In this document: positions 1 through 7,594 of the stretch, piece by piece
How positions within the stretch are numbered: position 1 is the first letter of the stretch
Layout of the letters: each line of letters opens with the position of its first letter
Origin: Ancalomicrobiaceae bacterium S20
GTDB lineage: Bacteria > Pseudomonadota > Alphaproteobacteria > Rhizobiales > Ancalomicrobiaceae
Assembly: GCA_040269895.1 (NCBI GenBank)
Contig: CP158568.1
Span: 3,872,001 to 3,936,000 of the forward strand
Direction of reading: 5' to 3'
Length of the DNA: 64,000 nt
Program-made: the position numbers and the translations under genes
The notes under the pieces: model-generated
Seen by the model: the letters and a program-made list of their open reading frames with translations, nothing else
Database searches by the model: none
Told to the model about the DNA's origin: nothing

Positions 1-1320
1 GCCGTCGCCGAGGTCGGCCGACAGGCCGGTCACGGCCGAGCCGAGCGTCAGCGTATCGTTCAGCGCGCCGCCCGAGATGGTCTCGACGTTGGTGACGGTC
101 GCGCTGTTGATTGCGTCGGCGAAGATGATCCGGTCGCTGCCCGCGCCGAGGTCGACCGAGCCGCTGGTGACGCCGGTCGTCAGCGTGATCACGTCGGAGC
201 CGGCCGAGGCGACGACGGTCTCGACGTTCGAGACCGTGGCGGTGTTGTTGCCGGAGTTGGCGAAGGTCACCTTGTCGGAGCCGGCGCCGAGGTCGATCTG
301 CGCGCCGACCGCCTGGGTCGACAGCGTGACGGTGTCCGCGCCCGTGCCGCCCGAGATGGTCTCGACGTTGGCGACGGTGGCGCTGTTGGCCGCGTTGGCG
401 AGCGTGATCTGGTCGTGGCCGGCGCCGAGGTCGACCGAGACGTTGGTCAGACCGGCCGAGAAGTTGACGGTGTCGTCGCCGGTGCCGCCGGTGACGGTCT
501 CGGTGTTCGCCACGGTCAGCGTGTTGCCGCCGGCCGCCAGTGTGAGGTTGTCACTGCCGCCGCCGAGGTCGACCGAAACGCCCGCGACCGGGGCCGACAG
601 GGTGACGGTATCGGCACCCGTGCCGCCCGCGACGGTCTCGATGTTGGCGACCGAGATGCTGTTGGTGGCGCCCGTCAGGGTCAGCTTGTCGTTGCCGTCG
701 CCGAGGTCGGCGGTCGCGTTGGTCACGCCGGTCGTGTAGGTGATGACGTCGTCGCCGGAGCCGCCGGAAACCGTTTCGGCGCTGCCGACCGAGGCGGTGT
801 TGCCGCCGTCCGCGAGGGTCAGGCGGTCGGAGCCGGCGCCGAGGGAGACCGAGGCGTTGCTGGCGTTCGACGCCAGCGTGACCGTATCGGCGGCCGAGCC
901 ACCCGTGAGCGATTCCACCGAGGAGGCCGTGAGGGTATTCACAACGTCGGTCAGAACGACCTGATCCGAGCCCGTCCCGCCCGCGATCGATTCGATGTTC
1001 ACCGCCGTGACCTTGTTGGCCGCGTTGGCCAGCGTCAGCGTATCGGAGCCGGCGCCGAGGTCGACCTTGCCGCCCGAAATCGCCGTGGTGAGCGCAACCG
1101 TGTCGCTGCCCGCGCCCGCGGTGATGGTCTCGACGTTGGAGAAGCTCGCGAGATTGTTGCCTCCACTCGTCATCGCGAGGGAGTCGTTTCCACCCAGCAA
1201 ATCGATACTGGTTCCGGTCAGCGTCGCTGACACGGTCACGGTATCGGCTGCGGTTCCGCCGACGATGCTGTCGAAGGCGCTGGAGACGGTCGCGGTCCCT
1301 GAGACGGTAGTGGTGGTCAC
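1..1320 (-). CDS. Large beta-roll repeat protein (RTX/S-layer-like), N-terminal part only
   Basis: About 440 codons are open to the left edge, so the C-terminus is missing. A GTG at 1320 follows a GAGG ribosome site six bases upstream; an in-frame ATG at 1332 is the alternative. The protein is built of imperfect repeats of roughly 46-50 residues, each pairing a block like VETISGGTGADTVTL with one like VDLGAGSDKLTLA. The GGxGxD and LGxGxD elements resemble calcium-binding RTX/beta-roll units of type I-secreted alphaproteobacterial surface-layer proteins and adhesins. There is no Sec signal peptide, which fits type I secretion through a C-terminal signal, but that end is not visible. No secretion genes are in the window. 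It lies just downstream of a surface-sugar operon. The fold class is fairly sure; S-layer versus adhesin cannot be decided. Confidence 0.75.
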   Translation of the reverse strand, partial: MTTTTVSGTATVSSAFDSIVGGTAADTVTVSATLTGTSIDLLGGNDSLAMTSGGNNLASFSNVETITAGAGSDTVALTTAISGGKVDLGAGSDTLTLANAANKVTAVNIESIAGGTGSDQVVLTDVVNTLTASSVESLTGGSAADTVTLASNASNASVSLGAGSDRLTLADGGNTASVGSAETVSGGSGDDVITYTTGVTNATADLGDGNDKLTLTGATNSISVANIETVAGGTGADTVTLSAPVAGVSVDLGGGSDNLTLAAGGNTLTVANTETVTGGTGDDTVNFSAGLTNVSVDLGAGHDQITLANAANSATVANVETISGGTGADTVTLSTQAVGAQIDLGAGSDKVTFANSGNNTATVSNVETVVASAGSDVITLTTGVTSGSVDLGAGSDRIIFADAINSATVTNVETISGGALNDTLTLGSAVTGLSADLGDG

Positions 1321-1608
1321 GGCACACCTCATTCTGAGGCATCGAGCGGGCGATACGGACGGATGACCCGGTCGACGCTGGTTCGTCCGGGCACGACGCC
1401 CGCACGATCCCTACATTTTCCCGTGATCAGTTAGGGGGTTCGTTACTAAATTTTCGGTTAACCGAATCCGGAAAATCGGATGAAAACGAAGTCTACGACA
1501 GTCCCAAAGCCGGCTTTGCGATGTGCACCGCCGCAAAAGACCCCATACACCCTGAGATTTCAATCAGTATTGATCAGTAAATACTTTGTTAATAAAATAA
1601 TCCAACTT
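1321..1608 (-). promoter_or_regulatory. AT-rich upstream region of the repeat-protein gene, with a palindrome
   Basis: This gap between the epimerase stop and the repeat-protein start is much more AT-rich than its surroundings. It holds a perfect 14-base palindrome, TTCGGTTAACCGAA, at 1453-1466, and a tandem near-repeat, CAATCAGTAT/TGATCAGTAA, at 1561-1580. TAAA and TTAAC spaced by seven bases (1447-1462) resemble a CtrA site with one mismatch. The region probably carries the promoter of the downstream repeat protein. No clear terminator was seen for the sugar operon. Confidence 0.4.
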
Positions 1609-2460
1609 CTACGGTTTCGAATCTCGCTCGGTCATGTCACGAGTCTTCGCAATCAGAACCGCGAGTCTATCCAGGGGATCGATCGAGTCTTCGGGGAGCA
1701 GTGCGGCTAAACGCTGGGTTACGATCGGAGCGAACCTGACAATCGGGCTACAGGGCAATACTTCGACACGAAGCATCAACGTTTTCGCCAGCGTTTCGAC
1801 AATTGCGGCGTGGCTCGTGTTCCTGCCGCGCGCGACGTTATAGAGCCGCTCGGTGCCGCGCTCGGCGATCGCCGCGAGCGCGCGCGCCACGTAATCGACC
1901 GCGACATAGTCCTTCTCCGAGCCGAGATCCTGGCCGAGCACGATGCGGCCGTCGACGACCGCATCGCGGATCAGCGAGCCGAGGAAGTTGGTCGGCCCCA
2001 TGTCGTCGCCGAAGACATTCGACAGCCGGGCGACGCGCACGGTCGGCTCCGGCCGCGACAGGCACAGCGCCTCGCCCATCAGCTTGGAGATGTCGTAGAG
2101 ATCGGACGGGTCCGACGGCTCGACCGGGATCGGCGCCTCCTCGCGCGTCGACGCCGCCGCCGAATAGACCCGGGTCGAGGACAGATAGACGAGGCTGTCG
2201 AATCGCGCCTGCCGCAGGACGTCGGCGAGCATGCCGACATGCGCCTCGACGGTCTCGAACGGGCGCTGGCGGAAATTGGCGGTCAGGCCGATGCAATAGA
2301 ATACGTGGCCGAGCTCGGCACCGCGCCAGCTCTCGTCGCCGCGCCGGATCGCGCGGACGCTCCAGCCCTCGGCCTCGAGATGCGCCACCAGATGCCGGCC
2401 GACGAAGCCGGCGGCGCCGAACACGGTCGCGCGCCGGCGCGCATCGGGGGCGGCGCTCAC
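1609..2460 (-). CDS. NAD-dependent epimerase/dehydratase-family sugar reductase
   Basis: This 283-residue extended SDR has an N-terminal Rossmann signature, VFGAAGFVGRHLV (about residues 12-24), and a YxxxK catalytic pair in LYDISKLMGEAL. The GTG start at 2460 overlaps the stop of the acyltransferase gene (GTGA), so translation is probably coupled. It is the last gene of the six-gene rfbF-G operon. By position it is the candidate 4-ketoreductase that finishes the CDP-deoxyhexose, converting a 4-keto to a 4-hydroxy group. Family is clear, the exact substrate is inference. The AT-rich gap that follows marks the operon end. Confidence 0.75.
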   Translation of the reverse strand: MSAAPDARRRATVFGAAGFVGRHLVAHLEAEGWSVRAIRRGDESWRGAELGHVFYCIGLTANFRQRPFETVEAHVGMLADVLRQARFDSLVYLSSTRVYSAAASTREEAPIPVEPSDPSDLYDISKLMGEALCLSRPEPTVRVARLSNVFGDDMGPTNFLGSLIRDAVVDGRIVLGQDLGSEKDYVAVDYVARALAAIAERGTERLYNVARGRNTSHAAIVETLAKTLMLRVEVLPCSPIVRFAPIVTQRLAALLPEDSIDPLDRLAVLIAKTRDMTERDSKP

Positions 2461-2948
2461 TTGCGGCGTCCCACGACGCGCAGCGGCTGCCCGGCGACCA
2501 CCGTATAGGCCGCGACCTCGCCGCGCACGACCGAGCCGGCCGCGATCACCGCGCCGCGCCGGATCAGTGCGCCGTCGAGCAGCACGACATTGGCGCCGAT
2601 CCAGACATCGTCCTCGACCACGATGCCGCCGCGGCTCGGCAGGAAGCCCTGTTCCATGATCGGGCGCGAGGCATCCCCGTAGGCATGATTGGTGGCCGCG
2701 AAGGTACAGTTCGCCGCCACCGCGACCATCTCGCCGATCGTGACGCCGTTACCGGTATAGATGACGCAGCCGGAATTGATCACGCTGCGCCGGCCGATCA
2801 CGACATCGCCGGCGCCGCCGGCCGGCTTGATCTTGACGAAACTGTCGATCACCACGCCGGCCTCGATGACGATCCGGCTGCCGCGGACGCTGTCCTCGAT
2901 ATCGGCGAGCGGCGAGATGCGGGCCTCGCGCGAGATGATCAGCGTCAT
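2457..2948 (-). CDS. Left-handed beta-helix (hexapeptide-repeat) acyltransferase
   Basis: This 163-residue protein consists almost wholly of hexapeptide-repeat turns (for example VIEAGVVIDSFVKI and VVEDDVWIGANVVLLDG), typical of trimeric LbH acyltransferases such as WbbJ, LacA and sugar O- or N-acetyltransferases. A His in the loop AATNHAYGDA is a plausible catalytic base. The ATG at 2948 overlaps the 3,5-epimerase stop and the gene's own stop overlaps the reductase start. In this operon it probably acetylates a hydroxyl of the deoxysugar; no aminotransferase is present to supply an amino group. Acceptor position unknown. Confidence 0.8.
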   Translation of the reverse strand: MTLIISREARISPLADIEDSVRGSRIVIEAGVVIDSFVKIKPAGGAGDVVIGRRSVINSGCVIYTGNGVTIGEMVAVAANCTFAATNHAYGDASRPIMEQGFLPSRGGIVVEDDVWIGANVVLLDGALIRRGAVIAAGSVVRGEVAAYTVVAGQPLRVVGRRK

Positions 2949-3499
2949 GGGCCGGGCTCCGGGGCGAAATCGGCAAAGAGCGGGAAGGCGCGATCACGAT
3001 CGGAGACGATCGCGCGGTCGAGAAGCGGCCAGGCGATCGCCAGATCCGGATCGTCGAAGCGGATGCCGGCCTGGGCCGCGGGCGCGTAGTCGGTCGACAT
3101 GCAATAGACGACGTCGGTCAGGTCCTCGAGCGTCTGGAAGCCGTGCGCGAACCCTCTCGGCACATAGACCTGCCGGTGATCGGCGCCCGACAGCTCGATC
3201 GCGACATGCCGGCCGAAGCTCGGCGAGCCGGCTCGGACATCCACGATCACGTCGAGGATCCGCCCCCGCGCGCAGCGCACCAGCTTGGCTTCCGCCTCCG
3301 GCGCGCGCTGCAGATGCAGGCCGCGCAGGGTGCCGGCGCGGGCGTTGTGCGACAGGTTGATCTGGCGGAGCGCCGGGTCGAGGCCATGGGCCGCGAAGGT
3401 CTCGGCGCAGAAGGCGCGGGCGAACCAACCGCGATCGTCCCGGATCGGCTCGGGCTCGACGAGAAAAGCCCCGGGAAGATCGAGCGGCGTCAGGATCAC
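2945..3499 (-). CDS. dTDP-4-dehydrorhamnose 3,5-epimerase-like cupin (RmlC family)
   Basis: The gene encodes 184 residues, starting at a GTG (3499) that overlaps the methyltransferase stop as GTGA. RmlC hallmarks are the motif TLRGLHLQ with the catalytic His, DVIVDVRAGSPSFG, and the YVPRGFAHGFQTL block. These enzymes epimerise C3 and/or C5 of 4-keto-6-deoxyhexoses. Here the partner pathway is CDP-linked (rfbF, rfbG) and follows a C-methyltransferase, as in branched-sugar pathways where an EvaD-type 3-epimerase or 5-epimerase acts after methylation. I therefore do not assign rmlC itself. Confidence 0.85.
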   Translation of the reverse strand: MILTPLDLPGAFLVEPEPIRDDRGWFARAFCAETFAAHGLDPALRQINLSHNARAGTLRGLHLQRAPEAEAKLVRCARGRILDVIVDVRAGSPSFGRHVAIELSGADHRQVYVPRGFAHGFQTLEDLTDVVYCMSTDYAPAAQAGIRFDDPDLAIAWPLLDRAIVSDRDRAFPLFADFAPEPGP

Positions 3500-4746
3500 G
3501 GCAGCACCCTCGCCTCCGGCAGCGGTACGATGAAGCGCCCGCCCCAGTCCCGGATCGCGGCCATCTGGCCGACGATCTCGTCGGTCAGGTTCCAGGGCAG
3601 GATCAGCACGTAATCGGGCCTCGTCTCGAAGATCCGCTCCGGCGCGTGCACGGGGATGGTGGTTCCGGGAAGGAAGCGGCCCTGCTTCGCCGGGCTGCGG
3701 TCGACCGTGTAGTCGAGGAAGTCGGTGCGGATGCCGCAGTAGTTCAGGAGTGTGTTGCCCTTGGCGGGCGCGCCGTAGCCGACGATCGAGCGGCCGTCGT
3801 TCTTCAGGCCGATCAGCAGCGACAGGAGGTTCCGCTTGGCGGCACGGACGCGGGCGGCGAAATCGGCATAGGCGTCGAGCCCGTCGAGGCCGGCGGCGGC
3901 CTCTCGGGCGCGGAAGGCGACGAGCCGCTCGGTCGGCGCGAGGCCGCGAACCGCATGGGTCAGGAACACGCGCAGGGAGCCGCCGTGGGTGGCGAGCTCC
4001 TCGACATCGAACACCGCGAGACCGTGGCGGGCGAAGGCACGCTCGATCGCCAGCAGCGAGATGTAGGAATAGTGCTCGTGGTAGATCGTGTCGAAGTAGT
4101 TCGCCTCGATCATGCGCAGGAGGTGCGGGAACTCGAAGGTCGCCACGCCCTCCGGCTTCAGCACCATTGCGACGCCGCCGATGAAGTCGTTGAGGTCGGG
4201 GACGTGGGCGATGACGTTGTTGCCGAGCACCAGATCGGCCTTGCGGCCATCCGCGGCCAGCCGCTCGGCGACGCGCACGCCGAAGAAGTCGACGACGGTC
4301 GGGATGCCGCGCTCCTTCTCGGCGACCGCGGCGACGTTGGCGGCCGGGTCGACGCCGAGGACGGGGATGCCCTTCGCCTTGAAATACTGCAGCAGATAGC
4401 CGTCGTTGGAGGCGAGTTCGATCACCTGCGAGGCCGGCCCGAGGCCGAAGCGCGGCACCATCATCTCGACATAGGCGCGCGCGTGCGCGAGCCAGCTGTC
4501 GGAATAGGACGAGAAATAGGTGTAGTCGTCGTCGAACAGCTCGTCGGCGCGGTGGAAATCCTGCAGCTGCACGAGCTTGCAGGCCGAGCAGACGAAGGTC
4601 TTCAGCGGATAGAAGGTCTCCGGCCCGTCGAGCTGGCCGGGCTTGCGCATGGCGTTGGAGATCGGCTGCATGCCGAGATCGACGAGCGAGACGTCGAGGG
4701 CCGTGCCGCAGCTTCGGCAATGCGGGCGGGCGGATCCGTCAGACAC
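3496..4746 (-). CDS. Class I SAM-dependent sugar C-methyltransferase with N-terminal zinc site
   Basis: The protein has 416 residues. An N-terminal zinc-binding region, CRSCG and later CSACK, precedes a SAM-binding Rossmann domain (VIELASNDGYLLQYF, about residues 105-120) and a C-terminal domain containing IVGYGAPAKGNTLLNY. This architecture is that of NDP-hexose C-methyltransferases such as TylC3, which methylate C3 of 4-keto sugars. The GTG start at 4746 overlaps the rfbG stop by eight bases. An upstream ATG at 4884 would add 46 low-quality, Arg-rich residues and is less likely. The gene predicts a branched (C-methyl) deoxyhexose product. Confidence 0.85.
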   Translation of the reverse strand: MSDGSARPHCRSCGTALDVSLVDLGMQPISNAMRKPGQLDGPETFYPLKTFVCSACKLVQLQDFHRADELFDDDYTYFSSYSDSWLAHARAYVEMMVPRFGLGPASQVIELASNDGYLLQYFKAKGIPVLGVDPAANVAAVAEKERGIPTVVDFFGVRVAERLAADGRKADLVLGNNVIAHVPDLNDFIGGVAMVLKPEGVATFEFPHLLRMIEANYFDTIYHEHYSYISLLAIERAFARHGLAVFDVEELATHGGSLRVFLTHAVRGLAPTERLVAFRAREAAAGLDGLDAYADFAARVRAAKRNLLSLLIGLKNDGRSIVGYGAPAKGNTLLNYCGIRTDFLDYTVDRSPAKQGRFLPGTTIPVHAPERIFETRPDYVLILPWNLTDEIVGQMAAIRDWGGRFIVPLPEARVLP

Positions 4747-5818
4747 CGATGTGCTCCTCGATCTCTTCGAGCGTGCGGGCGCGCATGTCGGCGCCCGCGT
4801 AATAGGCCCTGTACCAGCCGACCGTCCGCGCCAGCGCCTCGTCGAGCGTCCAGGTCGGCGACCAGCCGAGCTTCGCCGCGGCAAGCGAGGAATCGAGCGT
4901 CAGGTGACGCGCCTCGTAGGGGTGATGGCCGTCGTCCTGCACCCAGCCGGGCGAAATGCCCCAGAGCGCGGCGAGCCGATCGACGATCTCGCGCACGGTG
5001 CGGGCATCGGCGGCCGTCGGTCCGAAGTTGATCGCCTTCGGCGCCTCGGCCGGGCGCTGAACGAGATCCTCGGCCAGCATCAGATAGGCGCCGACCGGTT
5101 CCAGAACATGCTGCCAGGGGCGGATCGCGCGCGGATTGCGCAGCGTGACCGAGCCGCCGCGCGCGAAGGCGCGCATCGCATCGGGCACCAGCCGGTCCTC
5201 GGCCCAGTCGCCACCGCCGATGATGTTGCCGGCGCGAACCGTTGCGGCCGCGATGCCCTTTTCGGCGAGGAACGCCTGCCGCCAGCACTCGACCGCGATC
5301 TCGGCGGCGGCCTTGGAGGCGCCATAGGCCTCCTTGCCGCCGAGCCGATCGGTCTCGCGATAGGGCCAGGCCCATTCGACGTTGTCGTAGACCTTGTCGG
5401 AGGTCACGGCGACGACCGCGCGGACGGTCTCGGCCCGGCGCAGCGCGTCGAGCAGGTGCACCGTGCCCATGACATTGGTCGCGAAGGTCTCGACCGGTTC
5501 CAGGCGCGCGCGCCGGACGATCGGCTGGGCGGCGAGGTGCAGCACGACCTCCGGCCGCGCCTCGACCAGCGCCGCCTCGAGCGCAGCACGGTCACGGATG
5601 TCGCCGATCAGCGACCGGCAGCCGGACGCGACGTCGGCGACGGTGAAGAGGTTCGGCTCGGTCTCGGGCGCGAGCGCGAAGCCGGTCACCTCGGCACCGA
5701 GACGGGCGAGCGCCAGTGCCAGCCAGCCGCCCTTGAAACCGGTGTGGCCGGTCAGGAACACGCGCCGGCCGCGCCAGAACGCCGGATCGGGACGGCGGGA
5801 GGCGCTCGCTTCGCTCAA
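4739..5818 (-). CDS. rfbG: CDP-glucose 4,6-dehydratase
   Basis: This 359-residue extended SDR converts CDP-glucose to CDP-4-keto-6-deoxyglucose. It shows the family-specific Rossmann motif VFLTGHTGFKGGWLALALA, the TSDKVY block, a YGASKAAAE catalytic region, and RAGNIIGGGDWAEDRLVPD. The likely start is a TTG at 5818 overlapping the rfbF stop (TTGA), giving the usual family length; the 542-residue open frame reaching 6367 overlaps rfbF and is an artefact. The neighbouring rfbF supplies its substrate. No RfbH-type C3 dehydratase is nearby, so the C3 oxygen should be retained. Confidence 0.93.
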   Translation of the reverse strand: MSEASASRRPDPAFWRGRRVFLTGHTGFKGGWLALALARLGAEVTGFALAPETEPNLFTVADVASGCRSLIGDIRDRAALEAALVEARPEVVLHLAAQPIVRRARLEPVETFATNVMGTVHLLDALRRAETVRAVVAVTSDKVYDNVEWAWPYRETDRLGGKEAYGASKAAAEIAVECWRQAFLAEKGIAAATVRAGNIIGGGDWAEDRLVPDAMRAFARGGSVTLRNPRAIRPWQHVLEPVGAYLMLAEDLVQRPAEAPKAINFGPTAADARTVREIVDRLAALWGISPGWVQDDGHHPYEARHLTLDSSLAAAKLGWSPTWTLDEALARTVGWYRAYYAGADMRARTLEEIEEHIGV

Positions 5819-6597
5819 GCCCAGATCCTCCAGGGCGCGCGGCCGGAATTCCACATGTCGTTCAAGAGCTGCATCTCGCGGTACGTGTCCATGCACTGCC
5901 AGAAACCGCCATGGCAGTGGACCGCCAGCTCGCCGCTCTGCGCGAGTTCCTCGAGGAGCCCGGTCTCGAGGGGCACGTTGCCGTCCGGATCGAGCCGCTC
6001 GAAGGCCTTCTTCTGGAACACGAAGTAGCCGCCGTTGATCCAGCCGGTCGCGACCTGCGGCTTCTCGGCGAAGCTCGTGATCATGCCGTTGCCGAGCGCC
6101 AGCTCGCCGAAACGCGAGGACGGATGCACGGCGGTGACGGTGGCGAGCCGGCCCATGCGCCGGTGCGTGTCGATCAGCGCGTCGATATCGACGTCGGCAA
6201 CGGCGTCGCCGTAGGTCGCGAGGAACGTGTCGCCGTCGATGTGGCGCAGCGCCTTCAGCATGCGCCGGCCGGTGAGGCTTTCGAGCCCGGTCTCGGCGAG
6301 CACGACGCGGGCGTCGAGGATGTCCTCGTCGCGGCCCGGCATCACTTCCAGCGCGCCGGCGCCGCAATCGACCTCGAGGTCACGGGAGCGGTGGTGATAG
6401 TTGATGAAGTAATCGCGGATCACGTCGCCCTTGTAGCCCAGGGCGAGGATGAAGCGCTTGATGCCGTGGTGGCGGTAGTGCTTGACGATGTGCCAGAGGA
6501 TCGGCCGGCCGCCGACCTCGACCATCGGCTTCGGCCGAAACTCGGTCTCCTCGCGCAAGCGCGTGCCGAGACCGCCGCAAAGAATGACCGCGTCCAT
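5815..6597 (-). CDS. rfbF: Glucose-1-phosphate cytidylyltransferase
   Basis: This 260-residue nucleotidyltransferase makes CDP-glucose from CTP and glucose 1-phosphate. The N-terminal signature LCGGLGTRLREET, the RPKPMVEVGGRPILWH block and FILALGYKGD are characteristic of RfbF. An ATG at 6597 follows a purine-rich ribosome site (GAAGG). It is the first gene of the operon and lies 89 bases beyond the hydrolase stop at 6687, so the operon promoter should be in 6598-6686 or further upstream. Confidence 0.95.
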   Translation of the reverse strand: MDAVILCGGLGTRLREETEFRPKPMVEVGGRPILWHIVKHYRHHGIKRFILALGYKGDVIRDYFINYHHRSRDLEVDCGAGALEVMPGRDEDILDARVVLAETGLESLTGRRMLKALRHIDGDTFLATYGDAVADVDIDALIDTHRRMGRLATVTAVHPSSRFGELALGNGMITSFAEKPQVATGWINGGYFVFQKKAFERLDPDGNVPLETGLLEELAQSGELAVHCHGGFWQCMDTYREMQLLNDMWNSGRAPWRIWA

Positions 6598-6686
6598 GGA
6601 TGCCCCGCCTTCCCCCGGCGATCGCGTGCCGCGAATCGCCTGCGGGAGCCATGTTTAGCCGATTCGGCGCGGGAACGGACGTCGTG

Positions 6687-7505
6687 TCAGGCCGGATCGA
6701 TCCGGAATGCGCTGCCGGATCGTGCGACGCGGCCGAAACCCAGATGACCGCCGGCGATCGTCCAGCCCTCGGTCGCGGCCCGATCGAGCGTCGCGACACG
6801 GGTCGCGGCGGCGACGGCGGGATCGACGTCGAAGACGAAACCGAGCGCGGGGTCGGCGGCCTGCGGGCCGTCGAGATGGAGGGTGTCGCCTAGGATCAGC
6901 AGTCGCTCGGCGCCGGAGCCGATCAGGAAGCCGGTCTGGCCGGGCGTGTGACCCGGCAGCGCGACCGTCTCGATCTCGGGCAGGATCTCCCCTTCCTCGC
7001 CGGTCGTCACCTGTGATCCATAGGCGCGCAACAGCCGCTCGGCGACCCGGAAGCCACCGCGGCGCGCCTCCGGCGTCGCCTCGCGGGCGGCGGCATCGGT
7101 GAAGTAGGCCAATTCGCGCGCCGGGACGACGATCTCGGCGTCGGGAAACAGCGCCGCATCACCGTCGAGGAGCCCGTAGGCGTGATCGCCGTGCAGGTGG
7201 GTCAGCAGCACGGTCGGCACGTCGGCGGGTGCGATCCCTTGCGCGGCGAGAGCGGGGAGCCCCAGCCCGAGCCCCGCCGCGAAGGCGGGACCGCCGCCGG
7301 CATCGACGAGGATCACGCCCGACGGTCCGCGCAGCAGGTAGAAGTTGACGTCGAGACGCAGCGTCGGCGCACCGTGGGCCGCGATCGCGGCGGCCGTGGC
7401 CGCTTCGCCGCCCGTGTGCAGCAACGCGCCGACGGGCAGATCGATGCCGCCGTCACAGATGCGCGTGACGTCGTAGGATCCGAAGCGTCGCGGATGGTCG
7501 GACAT
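6687..7505 (-). CDS. Metallo-beta-lactamase-fold hydrolase
   Basis: The 272-residue protein has the MBL metal motif LLTHLHGDHAYG (HxHxDH), the later ALPGHTPGQTGF histidine and LILGDTLH aspartate, and a C-terminal GGHLGFG histidine, so the full dinuclear zinc site is present. It resembles cytoplasmic lactonase- or glyoxalase-like MBL enzymes; there is no signal peptide. It lies 89 bases downstream of the TRAP binding-protein gene on the same strand and is probably co-transcribed with it. Substrate cannot be predicted. Confidence 0.85.
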   Translation of the reverse strand: MSDHPRRFGSYDVTRICDGGIDLPVGALLHTGGEAATAAAIAAHGAPTLRLDVNFYLLRGPSGVILVDAGGGPAFAAGLGLGLPALAAQGIAPADVPTVLLTHLHGDHAYGLLDGDAALFPDAEIVVPARELAYFTDAAAREATPEARRGGFRVAERLLRAYGSQVTTGEEGEILPEIETVALPGHTPGQTGFLIGSGAERLLILGDTLHLDGPQAADPALGFVFDVDPAVAAATRVATLDRAATEGWTIAGGHLGFGRVARSGSAFRIDPA

Positions 7506-7594
7506 GGGCGCCTCGTTGATGAGCCATCGATCGCGCCGCCTCGAGCGGCTGTCGGGATCGCCGGCGGCCGGCGACCCCGATCGGGCGTGGTCAG

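Noticed and set aside
77-1366. Several plus-strand open frames opposite the repeat protein
   Set aside because: Their periodic APRST/VTVSA translations are the antisense image of the beta-roll repeats.
1480-1710. A 76-codon plus-strand open frame in the AT-rich gap
   Set aside because: No ribosome site, no recognisable domain, and it runs into the antisense of the epimerase gene.
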